From contig NZ_SCVH01000162.1 in assembly GCF_004296935.1 (NCBI RefSeq), positions 1-43,867 of the forward strand: 43,867 nucleotides of DNA. The letters run 5' to 3'. The position numbers and the translations under genes were made by a program. Source of the DNA: Reyranella sp. (GTDB lineage: Bacteria; Pseudomonadota; Alphaproteobacteria; Reyranellales; Reyranellaceae). Below, piece by piece: positions 1-8,281 of the stretch. The notes beneath the pieces are model-generated. The model had not been told where the DNA came from, did not search any database, and worked only from the letters and a program-made list of their open reading frames with translations. Within the stretch, counting starts at the first letter, position 1, and every line of letters begins with the position of its first letter.

Positions 1-60
1 ACGACGCCGCTTGCCACGGCAAGCCTGTGGCGGCGGAAACGGCGCCAAGCCTCCTGCCAT
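1..60 (-). CDS. Possible 5' end of a second ABC permease gene (partial)
   Basis: An ATG at position 60 on the minus strand opens a frame that runs off the window edge after 20 codons (begins MAGGLAPFPP, then a run of basic residues). It lies 51 bases past the stop of the DppB-type permease, where a DppC-type permease normally follows in dipeptide importer operons. There is no clear ribosome binding site and no diagnostic motif in the visible part, so the identity rests on gene order alone. Confidence 0.3.
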   Translation of the reverse strand, partial: MAGGLAPFPPPQACRGKRRR

Positions 61-111
61 GGCGACGTCGGGCCGCGCTTGCGCGGCGCGGCCGCGACGG
101 ACGCCGGCGCG

Positions 112-1074
112 TCAGCGGTAAGAGATGCGGGGGTCGAGCCAGCCATAAATGATATCGGCCAAGAGGTTGAAGAAGACGACGAGACAGGCGATCACGAATG
201 TCACGGCCATCACGACCGGGGTGTCGTTGGCGAGCATCGCCGAGATCAGCAGCGAGCCGATGCCGGGGACACGGAAGATCTGCTCGGTCACGATGGCGCC
301 ACCGAACACGATCGGCAGCTGCAGTGCCACCAGCGTCACCACCGGGATCAGCGCGTTGCGCACGACATGCTTGGTGATCACCTTGCGCTCGCCGATGCCC
401 TTGGAGCGTGCCGTGGTGACGTAGTCGAGCTTGATGACGTCGAGCACCGAGGAGCGCACGAAACGCACCAGGGAGGCGCCCTGGAACAGGCCCAGCACCA
501 TGACCGGCATGATCGACTGCTTGATATGCTCCCAGTAGAACTGCCAGCCCGTGGCGTCGATGTTGGCGCGATAGACGAAGGGCAGCCAGTCGAGCTGGAT
601 CGAGAACACCAGGATGAACAGCAGGCCGGTGAAGAAGGTCGGCAGCGAGAAGCCGACGAAGGCCAGCGTGTTGGCGATCTGATCGAACAGCGAATAGGGC
701 CGGGTAGCCGCCAGCACGCCGACCGGCAGGGCCACCAGGATGGCGATGATCTGCGAGGAGCCGATTACGATCAGCGTCACCGGCAGGCGCTGCAGGATCA
801 GCTTGTCGACGTCCATGCGGCTGACGAACGAAAAGCCCCAGTCGCCTTGCAGCATGGCAACCAGCCAATGCAGGTAGCGGGTCCATACCGGATCATCGAG
901 GCCGAACTTGGCGCGCAGTGCCGCACGCACCTCGGGCGGCACCGCCGGGTTGGTCGCCAGTTCCTCGAACGGATCGCCCGGCGCCATGGCCAGGACCGCG
1001 AACAGCACAAGACTGATCCCGAGCAGACTCGGGATCATGATCAGGATCTTGCGGATGACGTATTGACGGGACAA
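112..1074 (-). CDS. Dipeptide/oligopeptide-type ABC transporter permease (DppB-like)
   Basis: A 320-residue integral inner-membrane permease of the BPD_transp_1 family, DppB/GsiC type. The first helix (YVIRKILIMIPSLLGISLVLF) is followed by the usual periplasmic segment with APGDPF and GDWGFSF. The cytoplasmic EAA loop that docks the ATPase is seen around residues 215-245 (DYVTTARSKGIGERKVI), and the protein ends in the family's typical WLDPRISYR. It lies 73 bases after the binding-protein gene on the same strand and probably shares its transcript; a palindrome at 1098-1126 sits between them. No ATPase genes for this copy are visible. The substrate could be peptides or another compound carried by this very broad family. 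Confidence 0.93.
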   Translation of the reverse strand: MSRQYVIRKILIMIPSLLGISLVLFAVLAMAPGDPFEELATNPAVPPEVRAALRAKFGLDDPVWTRYLHWLVAMLQGDWGFSFVSRMDVDKLILQRLPVTLIVIGSSQIIAILVALPVGVLAATRPYSLFDQIANTLAFVGFSLPTFFTGLLFILVFSIQLDWLPFVYRANIDATGWQFYWEHIKQSIMPVMVLGLFQGASLVRFVRSSVLDVIKLDYVTTARSKGIGERKVITKHVVRNALIPVVTLVALQLPIVFGGAIVTEQIFRVPGIGSLLISAMLANDTPVVMAVTFVIACLVVFFNLLADIIYGWLDPRISYR

Positions 1075-1097
1075 TCGATGCCTATTGCGAAGATCGA

Positions 1098-1126
1098 GTC
1101 ATCCCGGGCCTACGGCCCGGGATGAC
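1098..1126. repeat. Intergenic GTCATCCCG-type palindrome
   Basis: Two 13-base arms (1098-1110 and 1114-1126) are perfect reverse complements around a 3-base loop. The outer ends read GTCATCCCG and CGGGATGAC, the same ends as the longer palindrome at 12194-12261. It lies in the transcribed gap between the binding-protein stop and the permease start, so it could form an RNA hairpin that stabilises the upstream message or attenuates the downstream gene. No U-tract follows, so a classical terminator is not supported. Confidence 0.8.
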
Positions 1127-1147
1127 ACATGTTCAACTGCCGGCTGC

Positions 1148-2941
1148 CTAGGCTTCCTTGTACCAGTCGGACAGGTCCCAGGTGTTGTTGTCCCAGCCGC
1201 TGATGCTGGCGTTGAGCTTGGCGCCCAACGCCGACACGGTCGGCCGCTGCACGATACCGAGCACCACGCCGTTCTGGACCGCCATGTCGTTCATCTTGAT
1301 GAACAAAGCGGCGCGCTTGACCGGGTCGAGTTCGTTCTCGGAGGCGCGGAAGAGCTTGTCGTACTCCTCGTTGCGCCATCGCGTGATGTTGCGGCCCTGC
1401 CATTTGTTGTCCTTGGTGGCGACCTCCCACGAGGTGAACTGGTTCATGAAGAGTTGTGGGTCCGGCTGCGACATGGTCGTCGTGTACATCTGCAGGTCGC
1501 AGTAGAACTTGGTGTAGGTGTCCGGGTTGGCGACGTCGGAGGAGAAGAACACCGACGCCGTCACCGACTTCAGCTCCATGTCGATGCCGGCCTTCTGGGC
1601 CGCCTGCTTGATGATCGCCTGGGTCTTCTGCCGCGGCTGGTTGATCGACGTCTGATAGACGAACTTCAGCTTCTTGCCGTCCTTGGCACGGACACCGTCC
1701 GAGCCCTTCTTCCAGCCAGCCTTCTCCAGAATGTCGGCCGCCTTGTCGACGTTGAACTCGATCGGATTGGCCTTCGAACGGAAGCGCGGCGGGTTGTTCA
1801 GGAAGTCGCGCGTCGCCGGGCCGGTACGGCCGTAGATGTGCTGCTCGACCGACTTGCTGTCGATCAGCAGCGCGATCGCCTGGCGCACGGCAGGATCGCT
1901 GAGGGTCGGGTGCTTGGTCTTGATGCTCGAACGCTCGCCGTCGACCTCCGTCCACGGATCGGTGGTGTTGAGCTGCATGTGCTCGATATTGCCGCCCGGC
2001 GTGACCGCGACGCGGCCCTTGCCGCCCTTCTCGAGGCGCGACAGGATCTCGTCCTCGACCTGCATGTTCCAGGCGAAGTCGAACTCGCCGGTCTGCAGCA
2101 CGGCACGCGCCGCCGAGATGGCATCGCCGCCGCCCTTCATTTCGATCGAGTCGAAATAGGGCTTGTTGGCCTGGTGGTAGTTCGGGTTGATGACACCCAT
2201 GACCATGTCGCCAGGCTTGAAGTCCTTGAACAGGTAGGGGCCGGTGCCGACGGGCTTGAGGTTGGTCGGTGCGTCACGCGACTTGGCGCCGATGTAGTCG
2301 GCGAACAGGTGCTTGGGAATCAACATGCCACGCGTTCCGACCAGGGCGTCGGCCCAGAACGGCGTCGGCTTGGCAAACTTCACGACCACCGTGTACGGGT
2401 CGACCTTCTCGACCACGACGTCCCTGTAGGAGCCGATGGTAACCGCGGCGGTCGCCGGATCCTTGGCATATTCCCAGTTGAACACGACGTCGTCGGCCGT
2501 GAACGGCTTGCCGTCGTGCCAGGTCACGCCCTGCTTCAGCTTCCAGGTCACTGACTTGCCGTCAGCGGACAGGCCACCGTTCTCGCGGCTCGGGATCTCG
2601 GCCGCCAGCTTGGGCTTGAGGTTGCCTTCGGCATCCCACGCCGCCAGCGGTTCGTAGAACAGGCGCGAGCCGTCCTGGTCCTTGGTGCCGACCGCGAAAT
2701 GCGGATTAAGAAGCGTCGGTCCCTGCCACCACAGGACCTTGAGCGGGCCGCCGCCGCCGCGCTTGGTCGGCTTGTAGGTGTCCTTGGCCTGCGCCATGGC
2801 CACGCCCGAATGGACCAGAAGCTGGGTGGCGAAGGGTGCGGCGATGCCCACCGCCATCATTCGCTGCACGAAGCCGCGTCGCGACAATTTCCCGGCCTTC
2901 ACCTTCCCGATCAGGCCACGCAGTTGATGTTCGTTCATCAC
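1148..2941 (-). CDS. Tat-exported ABC transporter substrate-binding protein (SBP_bac_5 family)
   Basis: A 597-residue periplasmic solute-binding protein of the dipeptide/nickel family. Residues about 19-50 form a twin-arginine signal peptide (SRRGFVQRMM, then a hydrophobic stretch ending HSGVAMAQA), meaning export in folded form. The mature part carries family features such as WHDGKPFTADDVVFNWEYA and a GTGPYLFKDFKPGD segment. An in-frame second ATG follows the first directly; AGGGGT lies upstream of both. It is the first gene of the operon that continues with the permease at 112-1074. The ligand cannot be read from sequence; many members bind peptides, others opines, glutathione or metals. 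Confidence 0.93.
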   Translation of the reverse strand: MMNEHQLRGLIGKVKAGKLSRRGFVQRMMAVGIAAPFATQLLVHSGVAMAQAKDTYKPTKRGGGGPLKVLWWQGPTLLNPHFAVGTKDQDGSRLFYEPLAAWDAEGNLKPKLAAEIPSRENGGLSADGKSVTWKLKQGVTWHDGKPFTADDVVFNWEYAKDPATAAVTIGSYRDVVVEKVDPYTVVVKFAKPTPFWADALVGTRGMLIPKHLFADYIGAKSRDAPTNLKPVGTGPYLFKDFKPGDMVMGVINPNYHQANKPYFDSIEMKGGGDAISAARAVLQTGEFDFAWNMQVEDEILSRLEKGGKGRVAVTPGGNIEHMQLNTTDPWTEVDGERSSIKTKHPTLSDPAVRQAIALLIDSKSVEQHIYGRTGPATRDFLNNPPRFRSKANPIEFNVDKAADILEKAGWKKGSDGVRAKDGKKLKFVYQTSINQPRQKTQAIIKQAAQKAGIDMELKSVTASVFFSSDVANPDTYTKFYCDLQMYTTTMSQPDPQLFMNQFTSWEVATKDNKWQGRNITRWRNEEYDKLFRASENELDPVKRAALFIKMNDMAVQNGVVLGIVQRPTVSALGAKLNASISGWDNNTWDLSDWYKEA

Positions 2942-3070
2942 ATACCCCTATAAGTTCCCAGGCCTTCCCCTGCCGCCCTCGCTATCTTGCAAGATGCATG
3001 CAACTCTTGATCAGAACAGGCTGTAACGCCGCCGTCAACGACGGCCCGGCCTCAAAGGGGAGGAAGCGGA

Positions 3071-3826
3071 ATGCGGATGACGGGCAAAGTGGCATTGATC
3101 AGCGGCGCCGCCGGCGGCATGGGAGCGGCGACGGCCCGGCTGTTCGCCGCCGAGGGCGCCAAGGCGGTGATCGTGGCCGATATTCTCGACCGGGAGGGCG
3201 AGGCCGTCGTGGCCGAGATCGGCAAGGCCGGCGGCCACGCCTCCTATGTTCACCTGGACGTCACCGACGAGGCCCAATGGAAGGCAGCGGTCGAGGGCGC
3301 GGTGGCCGCGCACGGCCGACTCGACGTACTGGTCAACAATGCTGGCATTTCGGGTTCGGCCGAGGCCGACCTCTACGACACCGCCGCCTGGAACCGCCTG
3401 ATGGGCATCAATGCCACCGGCGTGTTCCTCGGCATGAAGTACGCCACTGCGGTCATGAAACAGGCAGGCGGCGGTTCCATCGTGAATCTATCGTCGATCT
3501 CCGGCATCGTCGGCCAAGGCTATATCCACGTCGGCTACAATGCCTCCAAGGGCGCGGTCCGGCTGATCACCAAGGCCGGCGCCGCCCAGCACGGCAAGGA
3601 TGGCATCCGGGTCAATTCCGTGCATCCCGGCCTGATGCCGCCGATGCGCACCTCGGGCCGCACCGCCGACCCGGCGATGCGGGCCAAGACACTGAAGGGC
3701 GTCCCCATGGGCCGCGCCGGCGAGGTCGACGAGGTTGCCCGCGCCATCCTGTTCCTGGCCTCCGACGAGTCGTCCTATGTCACCGGCGCCGAGCTGGTGG
3801 TCGACGGCGGCTGGACCGCGGTCTGA
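3071..3826 (+). CDS. Short-chain dehydrogenase/reductase (SDR)
   Basis: A 251-residue classical SDR oxidoreductase. The Rossmann glycine motif is SGAAGGMG (residues 11-18); Asp37 at the end of the second strand (VIVAD) predicts NAD(H) over NADP(H). NNAG, the catalytic Ser in NLSSISG and the YNASK Tyr-Lys pair are all present, and the protein ends with the common VDGGWTAV. A strong AGGGGAGGAAG precedes the ATG. It is divergent from the ABC binding protein and is followed one base later by the Nudix gene, so the two are probably co-transcribed. The family oxidises or reduces many alcohols and ketones; the substrate is unknown. Confidence 0.92.
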   Translation: MRMTGKVALISGAAGGMGAATARLFAAEGAKAVIVADILDREGEAVVAEIGKAGGHASYVHLDVTDEAQWKAAVEGAVAAHGRLDVLVNNAGISGSAEADLYDTAAWNRLMGINATGVFLGMKYATAVMKQAGGGSIVNLSSISGIVGQGYIHVGYNASKGAVRLITKAGAAQHGKDGIRVNSVHPGLMPPMRTSGRTADPAMRAKTLKGVPMGRAGEVDEVARAILFLASDESSYVTGAELVVDGGWTAV

Positions 3827-3827
3827 C

Positions 3828-4430
3828 ATGTCCGACGACAAGAAACCTGCCGTCGCGCCGTGGCAGGTCGTCGAGTCGAAGGACACTTATCGCGACGAAT
3901 GGCTGGCGCTGCGCAGCGACACGGTGCGGCTGCCCAACGGGCGGATCCTGTCGCCCTTCCACATCGTCGAGTTGCCCAACTGGGTGAACGTAATCGCCCT
4001 CACCCGCGACCGGAAAGTCCTTCTGATCGAAGAATACCGCCACGGCGCCCGGCAGACGGTGCTGGAACTGCCGAGCGGCGTGATCAATGGCACCAGCGAG
4101 CCGCCAGCCGCGGCGATCAAGCGCGAGCTTCTCGAGGAGACCGGATTCGCGAGCGAGGACTGGCATGATCTCGGCTCGTTCTTCGCCAACCCGGCGCGCC
4201 AGACCAATCGTGTCCATTCCTTCGTGGCGCTCGACGCACACAAAGTGGCGGAACCCAGCCCCGACGAGGGCGAGGTCTTGCTGGCGCACGAAATGCCGTG
4301 GCGCGACTTCCTGGCCGAGTTGGAGTCCGGCCGCCTCGAGCTGCAGGGTTTTCACCTTGCCGCCCTGTGGATGCTGAGGAGCTACATCGCCCGTTCCGCC
4401 GATCCCAGGCTCGCCGCACTGCTCGCCTGA
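3828..4430 (+). CDS. Nudix hydrolase, ADP-ribose pyrophosphatase type
   Basis: A 200-residue Nudix protein. The start at 3828 (MSDDKKPAVAP) lies one base after the SDR stop; a longer frame upstream only overlaps the SDR gene. The fold begins around IALTRDRKVLLIEEYRHGA, resembling ADP-ribose pyrophosphatases, whose QYR/EYR strand precedes the Nudix box. The box itself runs from ELPSGV to RELLEETGF and keeps the REllEE metal-binding residues, but has six rather than five residues between the box glycine and the first glutamate. It probably cleaves a nucleoside diphosphate linked to another moiety (ADP-ribose or similar). Translational coupling with the SDR is likely. Confidence 0.88.
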   Translation: MSDDKKPAVAPWQVVESKDTYRDEWLALRSDTVRLPNGRILSPFHIVELPNWVNVIALTRDRKVLLIEEYRHGARQTVLELPSGVINGTSEPPAAAIKRELLEETGFASEDWHDLGSFFANPARQTNRVHSFVALDAHKVAEPSPDEGEVLLAHEMPWRDFLAELESGRLELQGFHLAALWMLRSYIARSADPRLAALLA

Positions 4431-4486
4431 TCAGCTTCGGCCCTGGGCCAAATCCGGAAGTGGCGACGAGGGCGAGCGAGCCCAGT

Positions 4487-5527
4487 TTATTGCGTCGCCG
4501 ACGCGGCTGGAGGTGCTTCTTCGAGGAACTGCTGAACCGTGCGGAAAAGCAAAATGCGGTTGATTTCCATCACGATGAAATGGGTGCCTGCACTCAGCAC
4601 CACATGGCGCTTCCAGGCAGCATTGGTGAGCAAGGGATAAAGCGTCTGCGCCATATAGGGCGGCGCATCGCGATCCCACTCTGCAAGAACGAGGAGCACA
4701 GGTGAGGTGATCTTTGTGGGTTCCCAGTACGCCCTCGGCGGCGTGGCGCCAAAATATTCGAGGCTGTCCTGCACCACACCGTTCGGCGCGCGCAACGACT
4801 TGCCCTCGCCCTTGGGATCCGTGGCAAAGGTTGCACTGGCCCACGTGTCGAACCAGCCGGCCGGTATCAGAGAGGCCTTCTTGTCCTCGGGAATGCCCGA
4901 GAGCCAACGCGCCAGGGTCTGCTCGCGAGTAACCACGCGGTAGGCCCCCAATTTGGCCTGGACTTGATGGGGCATTGCCGTCGTACGAAGCCAGACAGGC
5001 GCATAGAGCACGAGCCGCGCGACCTTGGCCTGGTTTTGCGTGGTGTAGGTCGCGCAAAGCGTAGCGCCCCATGAATGACCGACGAGATTGACCTTCTCCA
5101 CGCCGCGCCGCTTCAGGACATAGTCGACCACGGCATCGATTGCCTTGACCGCCTCGGTGCCCCGCATGAGCGGTGGATTTTGGTCGGGGGGCAGGTCCAT
5201 CGCTGCAGGGCGGGTGGACCGCCCATAACCCGGCAGGTCGAGCGCATAGACGTCGAAGCCGCGCTCGGCCATGTAGTCCATCCAGGACTTGCCGGCGACC
5301 GGCAGGTCAAAAGTAGAGCTGCCTGGATAGGTGGCTCCGTGCATCATGATGGCGATGCGGTCGCTCTTGAACGTCTGCACGCCCTCCGGCCGTTTGTTGC
5401 GGACGAAGATCTGCACCCCGTCACCGTAAGGGACGCGGATGTCCTCCCCGACGACTTTGATGTCCTGGGCGTAAGTGGCAGCGGTCGCCGCCAACACGAG
5501 CACGATCGCAATCATGAACCTCAGCAT
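4487..5527 (-). CDS. Secreted alpha/beta hydrolase
   Basis: A 346-residue alpha/beta-hydrolase with a cleavable signal peptide (MLRFMIAIVLVLAATAATYAQ). The start at 5527 is chosen because GGGGGA lies just upstream and the signal peptide begins there; the frame stays open further upstream. The nucleophile elbow is GHSWG, the oxyanion region is MHGATYPGSS, the acid is in VLAEWDRDAP and the catalytic His in SAGTHFIVME, so the triad looks complete. The lid includes GYGRSTRP. It should act on an ester or similar bond in the periplasm or outside the cell. A LysR regulator is transcribed divergently 187 bases away and may control it. Confidence 0.88.
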   Translation of the reverse strand: MLRFMIAIVLVLAATAATYAQDIKVVGEDIRVPYGDGVQIFVRNKRPEGVQTFKSDRIAIMMHGATYPGSSTFDLPVAGKSWMDYMAERGFDVYALDLPGYGRSTRPAAMDLPPDQNPPLMRGTEAVKAIDAVVDYVLKRRGVEKVNLVGHSWGATLCATYTTQNQAKVARLVLYAPVWLRTTAMPHQVQAKLGAYRVVTREQTLARWLSGIPEDKKASLIPAGWFDTWASATFATDPKGEGKSLRAPNGVVQDSLEYFGATPPRAYWEPTKITSPVLLVLAEWDRDAPPYMAQTLYPLLTNAAWKRHVVLSAGTHFIVMEINRILLFRTVQQFLEEAPPAASATQ

Positions 5528-5714
5528 GGCTATTCCCCCGACTGATGAAATGCACCCAACATCGAGCGGCGCTGTGCCCGGCATCGACGTCATCACATCT
5601 GCGCGGACACGGCGAGTGATCCGATCGCGAACTCGTTGAAACAAGCGGGCAAGCCTGGATACCATGGGCCGCGATCGGTATGGAGCAGCAAGGCTGCGCG
5701 GCGGGCGGGCAAGA

Positions 5715-6635
5715 ATGCATAACCTGACAATGTTCGACTGGAGCGATCTCAGGTACTTCCTGGCGGTCGCGCGGGAAGGCAGTAGCCTGGCGGCAGCAAG
5801 GACGTTGCGGGTCAGTCAATCGACCGTCCACCGCCGCCTGGTCGAACTGGAGAAGCGTCTCGGCTGCCCCTTGGTGGAGCGCCGCCCGAGCGGCTACGGG
5901 CTCACCGAATACGGCAAAGAATTGCAACCCTACGCGGAGCGCGTCGAGCAGGCTGCGAGCGCCCTTCGGCGGCACGCCGCGACCTTCGACAAGGGCATGA
6001 GAGGAACCGTCCGGCTGACATGCTCCACGCCGATGGCGTATCGCCTCATGAAGTGGGAGCTGCTCGACAAGTTCCACCAGAGGTATCCGGACATCAAGAT
6101 CGAATTGCTCATGACCGAGCGCGTTCTGGACCTCTCGAACGGCAAAGCGGATGTTGCCATTCGCGGCGGAGATATCCGGGAGGAAGCGTTGGTCGGCAAG
6201 AAGATCGCCGACGTGCCGTGGGCCGTTTATGCGAGCCGGTCGTATGTCGAACGCAACGGCAGGCCGAGAAGCCCTGAGGACATCAGGAGCCACTGCATCA
6301 TCGAGTTCATCGACGAGATTGCCGCTCTCGCGGCGGCGCGCTGGCTGCGGTCGAAGGCTCCAGAGGCCCGCATCTCGGGGCAAGCAAGCAACGTTCCAAG
6401 CGTGCTGCTCGCAGTGAAATCGGGCGCCGGGCTGGCACTCTTGCCGTCGCACCTCGCCGACCTGGATCAAGACCTCGTACGGGTGATCGGCCCGATTCCA
6501 GAGCTCGACTATCCCATATACCTGCTCACCCATCGCGACTTGCGAAAAATTCCCCGCATCGCCGCGTTTTTCGATTATTGCGTCAGCCGGTTGCGGCCTG
6601 TGCTGACCGGCGCGGAGCCGAGAAAGACGATCTAG
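5715..6635 (+). CDS. LysR-family transcriptional regulator
   Basis: About 306 residues. The N-terminal winged helix (DWSDLRYFLAVAREGSSLAAARTLRVSQSTVHRRLVELE) is a typical LysR DNA-binding domain, followed by a linker helix and a periplasmic-binding-protein-like effector domain (residues about 95-295, with ADVAIRGGDI and the GAGLALLPSHLA segment). The start is uncertain: ATGs exist at 5664, 5715 and 5730; 5715 gives a normal-length N-terminus. It lies back to back with the secreted alpha/beta hydrolase, the standard LysR arrangement with a divergent target. The effector is unknown. Confidence 0.9.
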   Translation: MHNLTMFDWSDLRYFLAVAREGSSLAAARTLRVSQSTVHRRLVELEKRLGCPLVERRPSGYGLTEYGKELQPYAERVEQAASALRRHAATFDKGMRGTVRLTCSTPMAYRLMKWELLDKFHQRYPDIKIELLMTERVLDLSNGKADVAIRGGDIREEALVGKKIADVPWAVYASRSYVERNGRPRSPEDIRSHCIIEFIDEIAALAAARWLRSKAPEARISGQASNVPSVLLAVKSGAGLALLPSHLADLDQDLVRVIGPIPELDYPIYLLTHRDLRKIPRIAAFFDYCVSRLRPVLTGAEPRKTI

Positions 6636-6989
6636 CCGATGCGGCGGCTCGCGCAAGTGCTTCAGACACTTCGTATCCGGGTCCCGGGAACGTCGGCTTT
6701 GTGCCAACTCAACAGCTCGGCCGCGATGGCGAAGTGATCGACGCGGCTCGTCAGGCGGCGCAACGGGGCCCGAACTGCATCGCGGCATGGCGGGTGCTGG
6801 CGGCGATACTCGCGTTGACCGGAAGGATCGAGGAAGCGCAAACCGCGATGGGAACGCGCAAGGGCGCGCCGACTGCGCCATCAAAGTTGCGCCGGGACTG
6901 GCAGCGATCAACGAATTGGAAGACGCGATGCGACACTTTGTGGGAAGACGCGTCTTGTCGCTACTCTCGCAAGCGGCCTAAAGTCGGCC
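6636..6989 (+). pseudogene. Remnant of a tetratricopeptide-repeat protein gene
   Basis: This 354-base stretch has no intact gene. In one forward frame, from about 6719 to 6850, it encodes a TPR-like piece (GRDGEVIDAARQAAQRG, then CIAAWRVLAAILALTGRIEEAQ) of the kind at the C-terminus of cyclase- or winged-helix-TPR proteins. The frame lacks its own start apart from an ATG inside the LysR gene. After about 6850 it becomes an arginine-rich sequence that no longer looks like protein. The most likely reading is a decayed fragment of a once longer gene. Confidence 0.4.
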
Positions 6990-7379
6990 ATGATCCGCAG
7001 ACGCTCCGATTCGGGCTGGCGCGCGACCTCTCTGGCCGCGGCGCTGTTTGCGATCACCCTCAATTTCCTGCAGCCGCTCGCCCACGCCGCCCTGATGCGC
7101 GACGGTGGACCTCAAGCCGCGGCAAGGATGTGGGGCGCCTTCTGCCTGCCTGCCGCGGGCCAGGACGATGCCGACGCGCCGCCGCCGTCCGCGGGCAAGA
7201 GCCACGAATGCTGCCTCGGTCTCGCGCACGCGCCCGTACTGGCTGAACTCTCCACCGCGTTCGTTCTCGTCGAACACGTTGTTGCAGCCGTCCGCTTCGT
7301 CGCGGTGACCGATCCGCTCTCGCCCGTCGGCATCCGCGACGGGCCGAGCCAACCCAGGGCGCCTCCCTCCTTCGTCTGA
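6990..7379 (+). CDS. DUF2946-like small exported protein
   Basis: A 129-residue protein with an N-terminal hydrophobic segment (SLAAALFAITLNFLQPLAHA) that looks like a signal peptide or anchor. A HECCLGLAHAP motif lies in the middle and the tail is proline-rich, ending in SQPRAPPSFV. DUF2946 proteins share a CxxCLAHA-like motif and an RGPP-type tail and often lie beside copper genes; here the PCuAC copper chaperone follows 62 bases downstream. The paired cysteines and histidines would suit metal binding, but this is inference. No convincing ribosome binding site is seen before the ATG. Confidence 0.6.
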   Translation: MIRRRSDSGWRATSLAAALFAITLNFLQPLAHAALMRDGGPQAAARMWGAFCLPAAGQDDADAPPPSAGKSHECCLGLAHAPVLAELSTAFVLVEHVVAAVRFVAVTDPLSPVGIRDGPSQPRAPPSFV

Positions 7380-7441
7380 CGTCCGAATAAGCCACGCGCC
7401 CCGGCGCGTCCGTGCCGTCGTCTCAGCCGAAGGATATTGCC

Positions 7442-7927
7442 ATGTTGCCGCTCCGCGTTTCCGTTTCCCTGGCCACCCTGCTCGCCGTGGCGGGATTGTT
7501 GTTCGTTCCCGTTATCGCCCGTGCCCATGACTACAAGCTGGGCACGCTCGAGATCAGTCACCCCTGGACGCGCGCCACGCCGCCCTCGGCGCAGGCCGGC
7601 GGCGGCTTCCTCACCGTCACCAACAAGGGCACGACGCCCGACCGGCTGGTCGCCGCGCGCAGCGGCGCCTCGGACAAGGTCGAGATTCACGAAATGAAGA
7701 TGGACGGCAACGTCATGCGCATGCGCGAACTCGAGAAGGGTCTCGAGATTCCTGCCGGGGCCACGGTGATGCTGAAGCCTGGCGGCTTTCACATCATGTT
7801 CATGGGCCTCAAGGCACCCTTCGCGAAGGACGCCAAGGTGCCGGTGACGCTGGTGTTCGAGAAGGCCGGCAGCCTCGACGTCGAACTCGCCGTCGAGGCC
7901 CTTGGTACTGCCGCGCCGAAGCACTGA
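7442..7927 (+). CDS. Periplasmic copper chaperone PCuAC (PCu(A)C family)
   Basis: A 161-residue exported copper(I) carrier. A signal peptide (VSVSLATLLAVAGLLFVPVIARA) precedes HDYKLGTLEISHPWTRATPP, typical of the family. The copper ligands are seen as HEM at residues about 83-85, the following MRMRE and a later HIM in GGFHIMFMGL, matching the known H(M)X10MX21HXM pattern. The family delivers copper to the CuA centre of cytochrome c oxidase. The start at 7442 has AAGGA upstream; an in-frame ATG at 7412 is less likely. It is flanked by a DUF2946-like gene and a small membrane protein, forming a probable three-gene copper unit. Confidence 0.92.
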   Translation: MLPLRVSVSLATLLAVAGLLFVPVIARAHDYKLGTLEISHPWTRATPPSAQAGGGFLTVTNKGTTPDRLVAARSGASDKVEIHEMKMDGNVMRMRELEKGLEIPAGATVMLKPGGFHIMFMGLKAPFAKDAKVPVTLVFEKAGSLDVELAVEALGTAAPKH

Positions 7928-7962
7928 GACGCAGGCAATCGAGGCCTGTCGGGAGGCCAGAT

Positions 7963-8265
7963 GTGACGGAACTTGCCTGGACTGCGGCGGGAGCGCTCGG
8001 CGCGGCGCTGTACTTCCGGAGCAATGCCTGGCCGGCCGGAGGCATGCGCCTACGGAACCTCGCGGCGGCGCTTGCCGCCGTCGCCGCTTCGGCCGCCTTG
8101 TGGCTGTTCTTCGGCGGCGCATGGCGCTTCGGGGCGGCCTGGCTTGCCGCCGCCCTCCTGCTGCAATGGAGCCACTTCACGGTCTCGCCTGGCCGCTTCG
8201 TGGCACTTCGTGCCGCCGTCGTCGCCGCACTGGTGATCGCCGTCGCCGCCCTGGCGGCCAGTTGA
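7963..8265 (+). CDS. Small integral membrane protein of unknown function
   Basis: A 100-residue, very alanine-rich protein starting with GTG and preceded by GGGAGG about 8 bases upstream. It shows about three hydrophobic segments (residues about 5-18, 30-50 and 58-98 with a break). No motif is recognised. It follows the PCuAC gene by 35 bases on the same strand and is probably co-transcribed with it. Its end faces that of the large TPR-like gene, 16 bases away. Confidence 0.65.
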   Translation: MTELAWTAAGALGAALYFRSNAWPAGGMRLRNLAAALAAVAASAALWLFFGGAWRFGAAWLAAALLLQWSHFTVSPGRFVALRAAVVAALVIAVAALAAS

Positions 8266-8281
8266 CGAACCCGTCGTCGCC

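Noticed and set aside
10-23. Small palindrome CTTGCC-AC-GGCAAG near the window edge
   Set aside because: It lies within the possible coding start of the partial permease and is short enough to be chance.
1085-2554. Long open frame on the plus strand opposite the binding-protein gene
   Set aside because: It is rich in Arg, Val, Leu and Asp in the pattern of an antisense shadow; the minus-strand gene has a clear Tat signal and family motifs.
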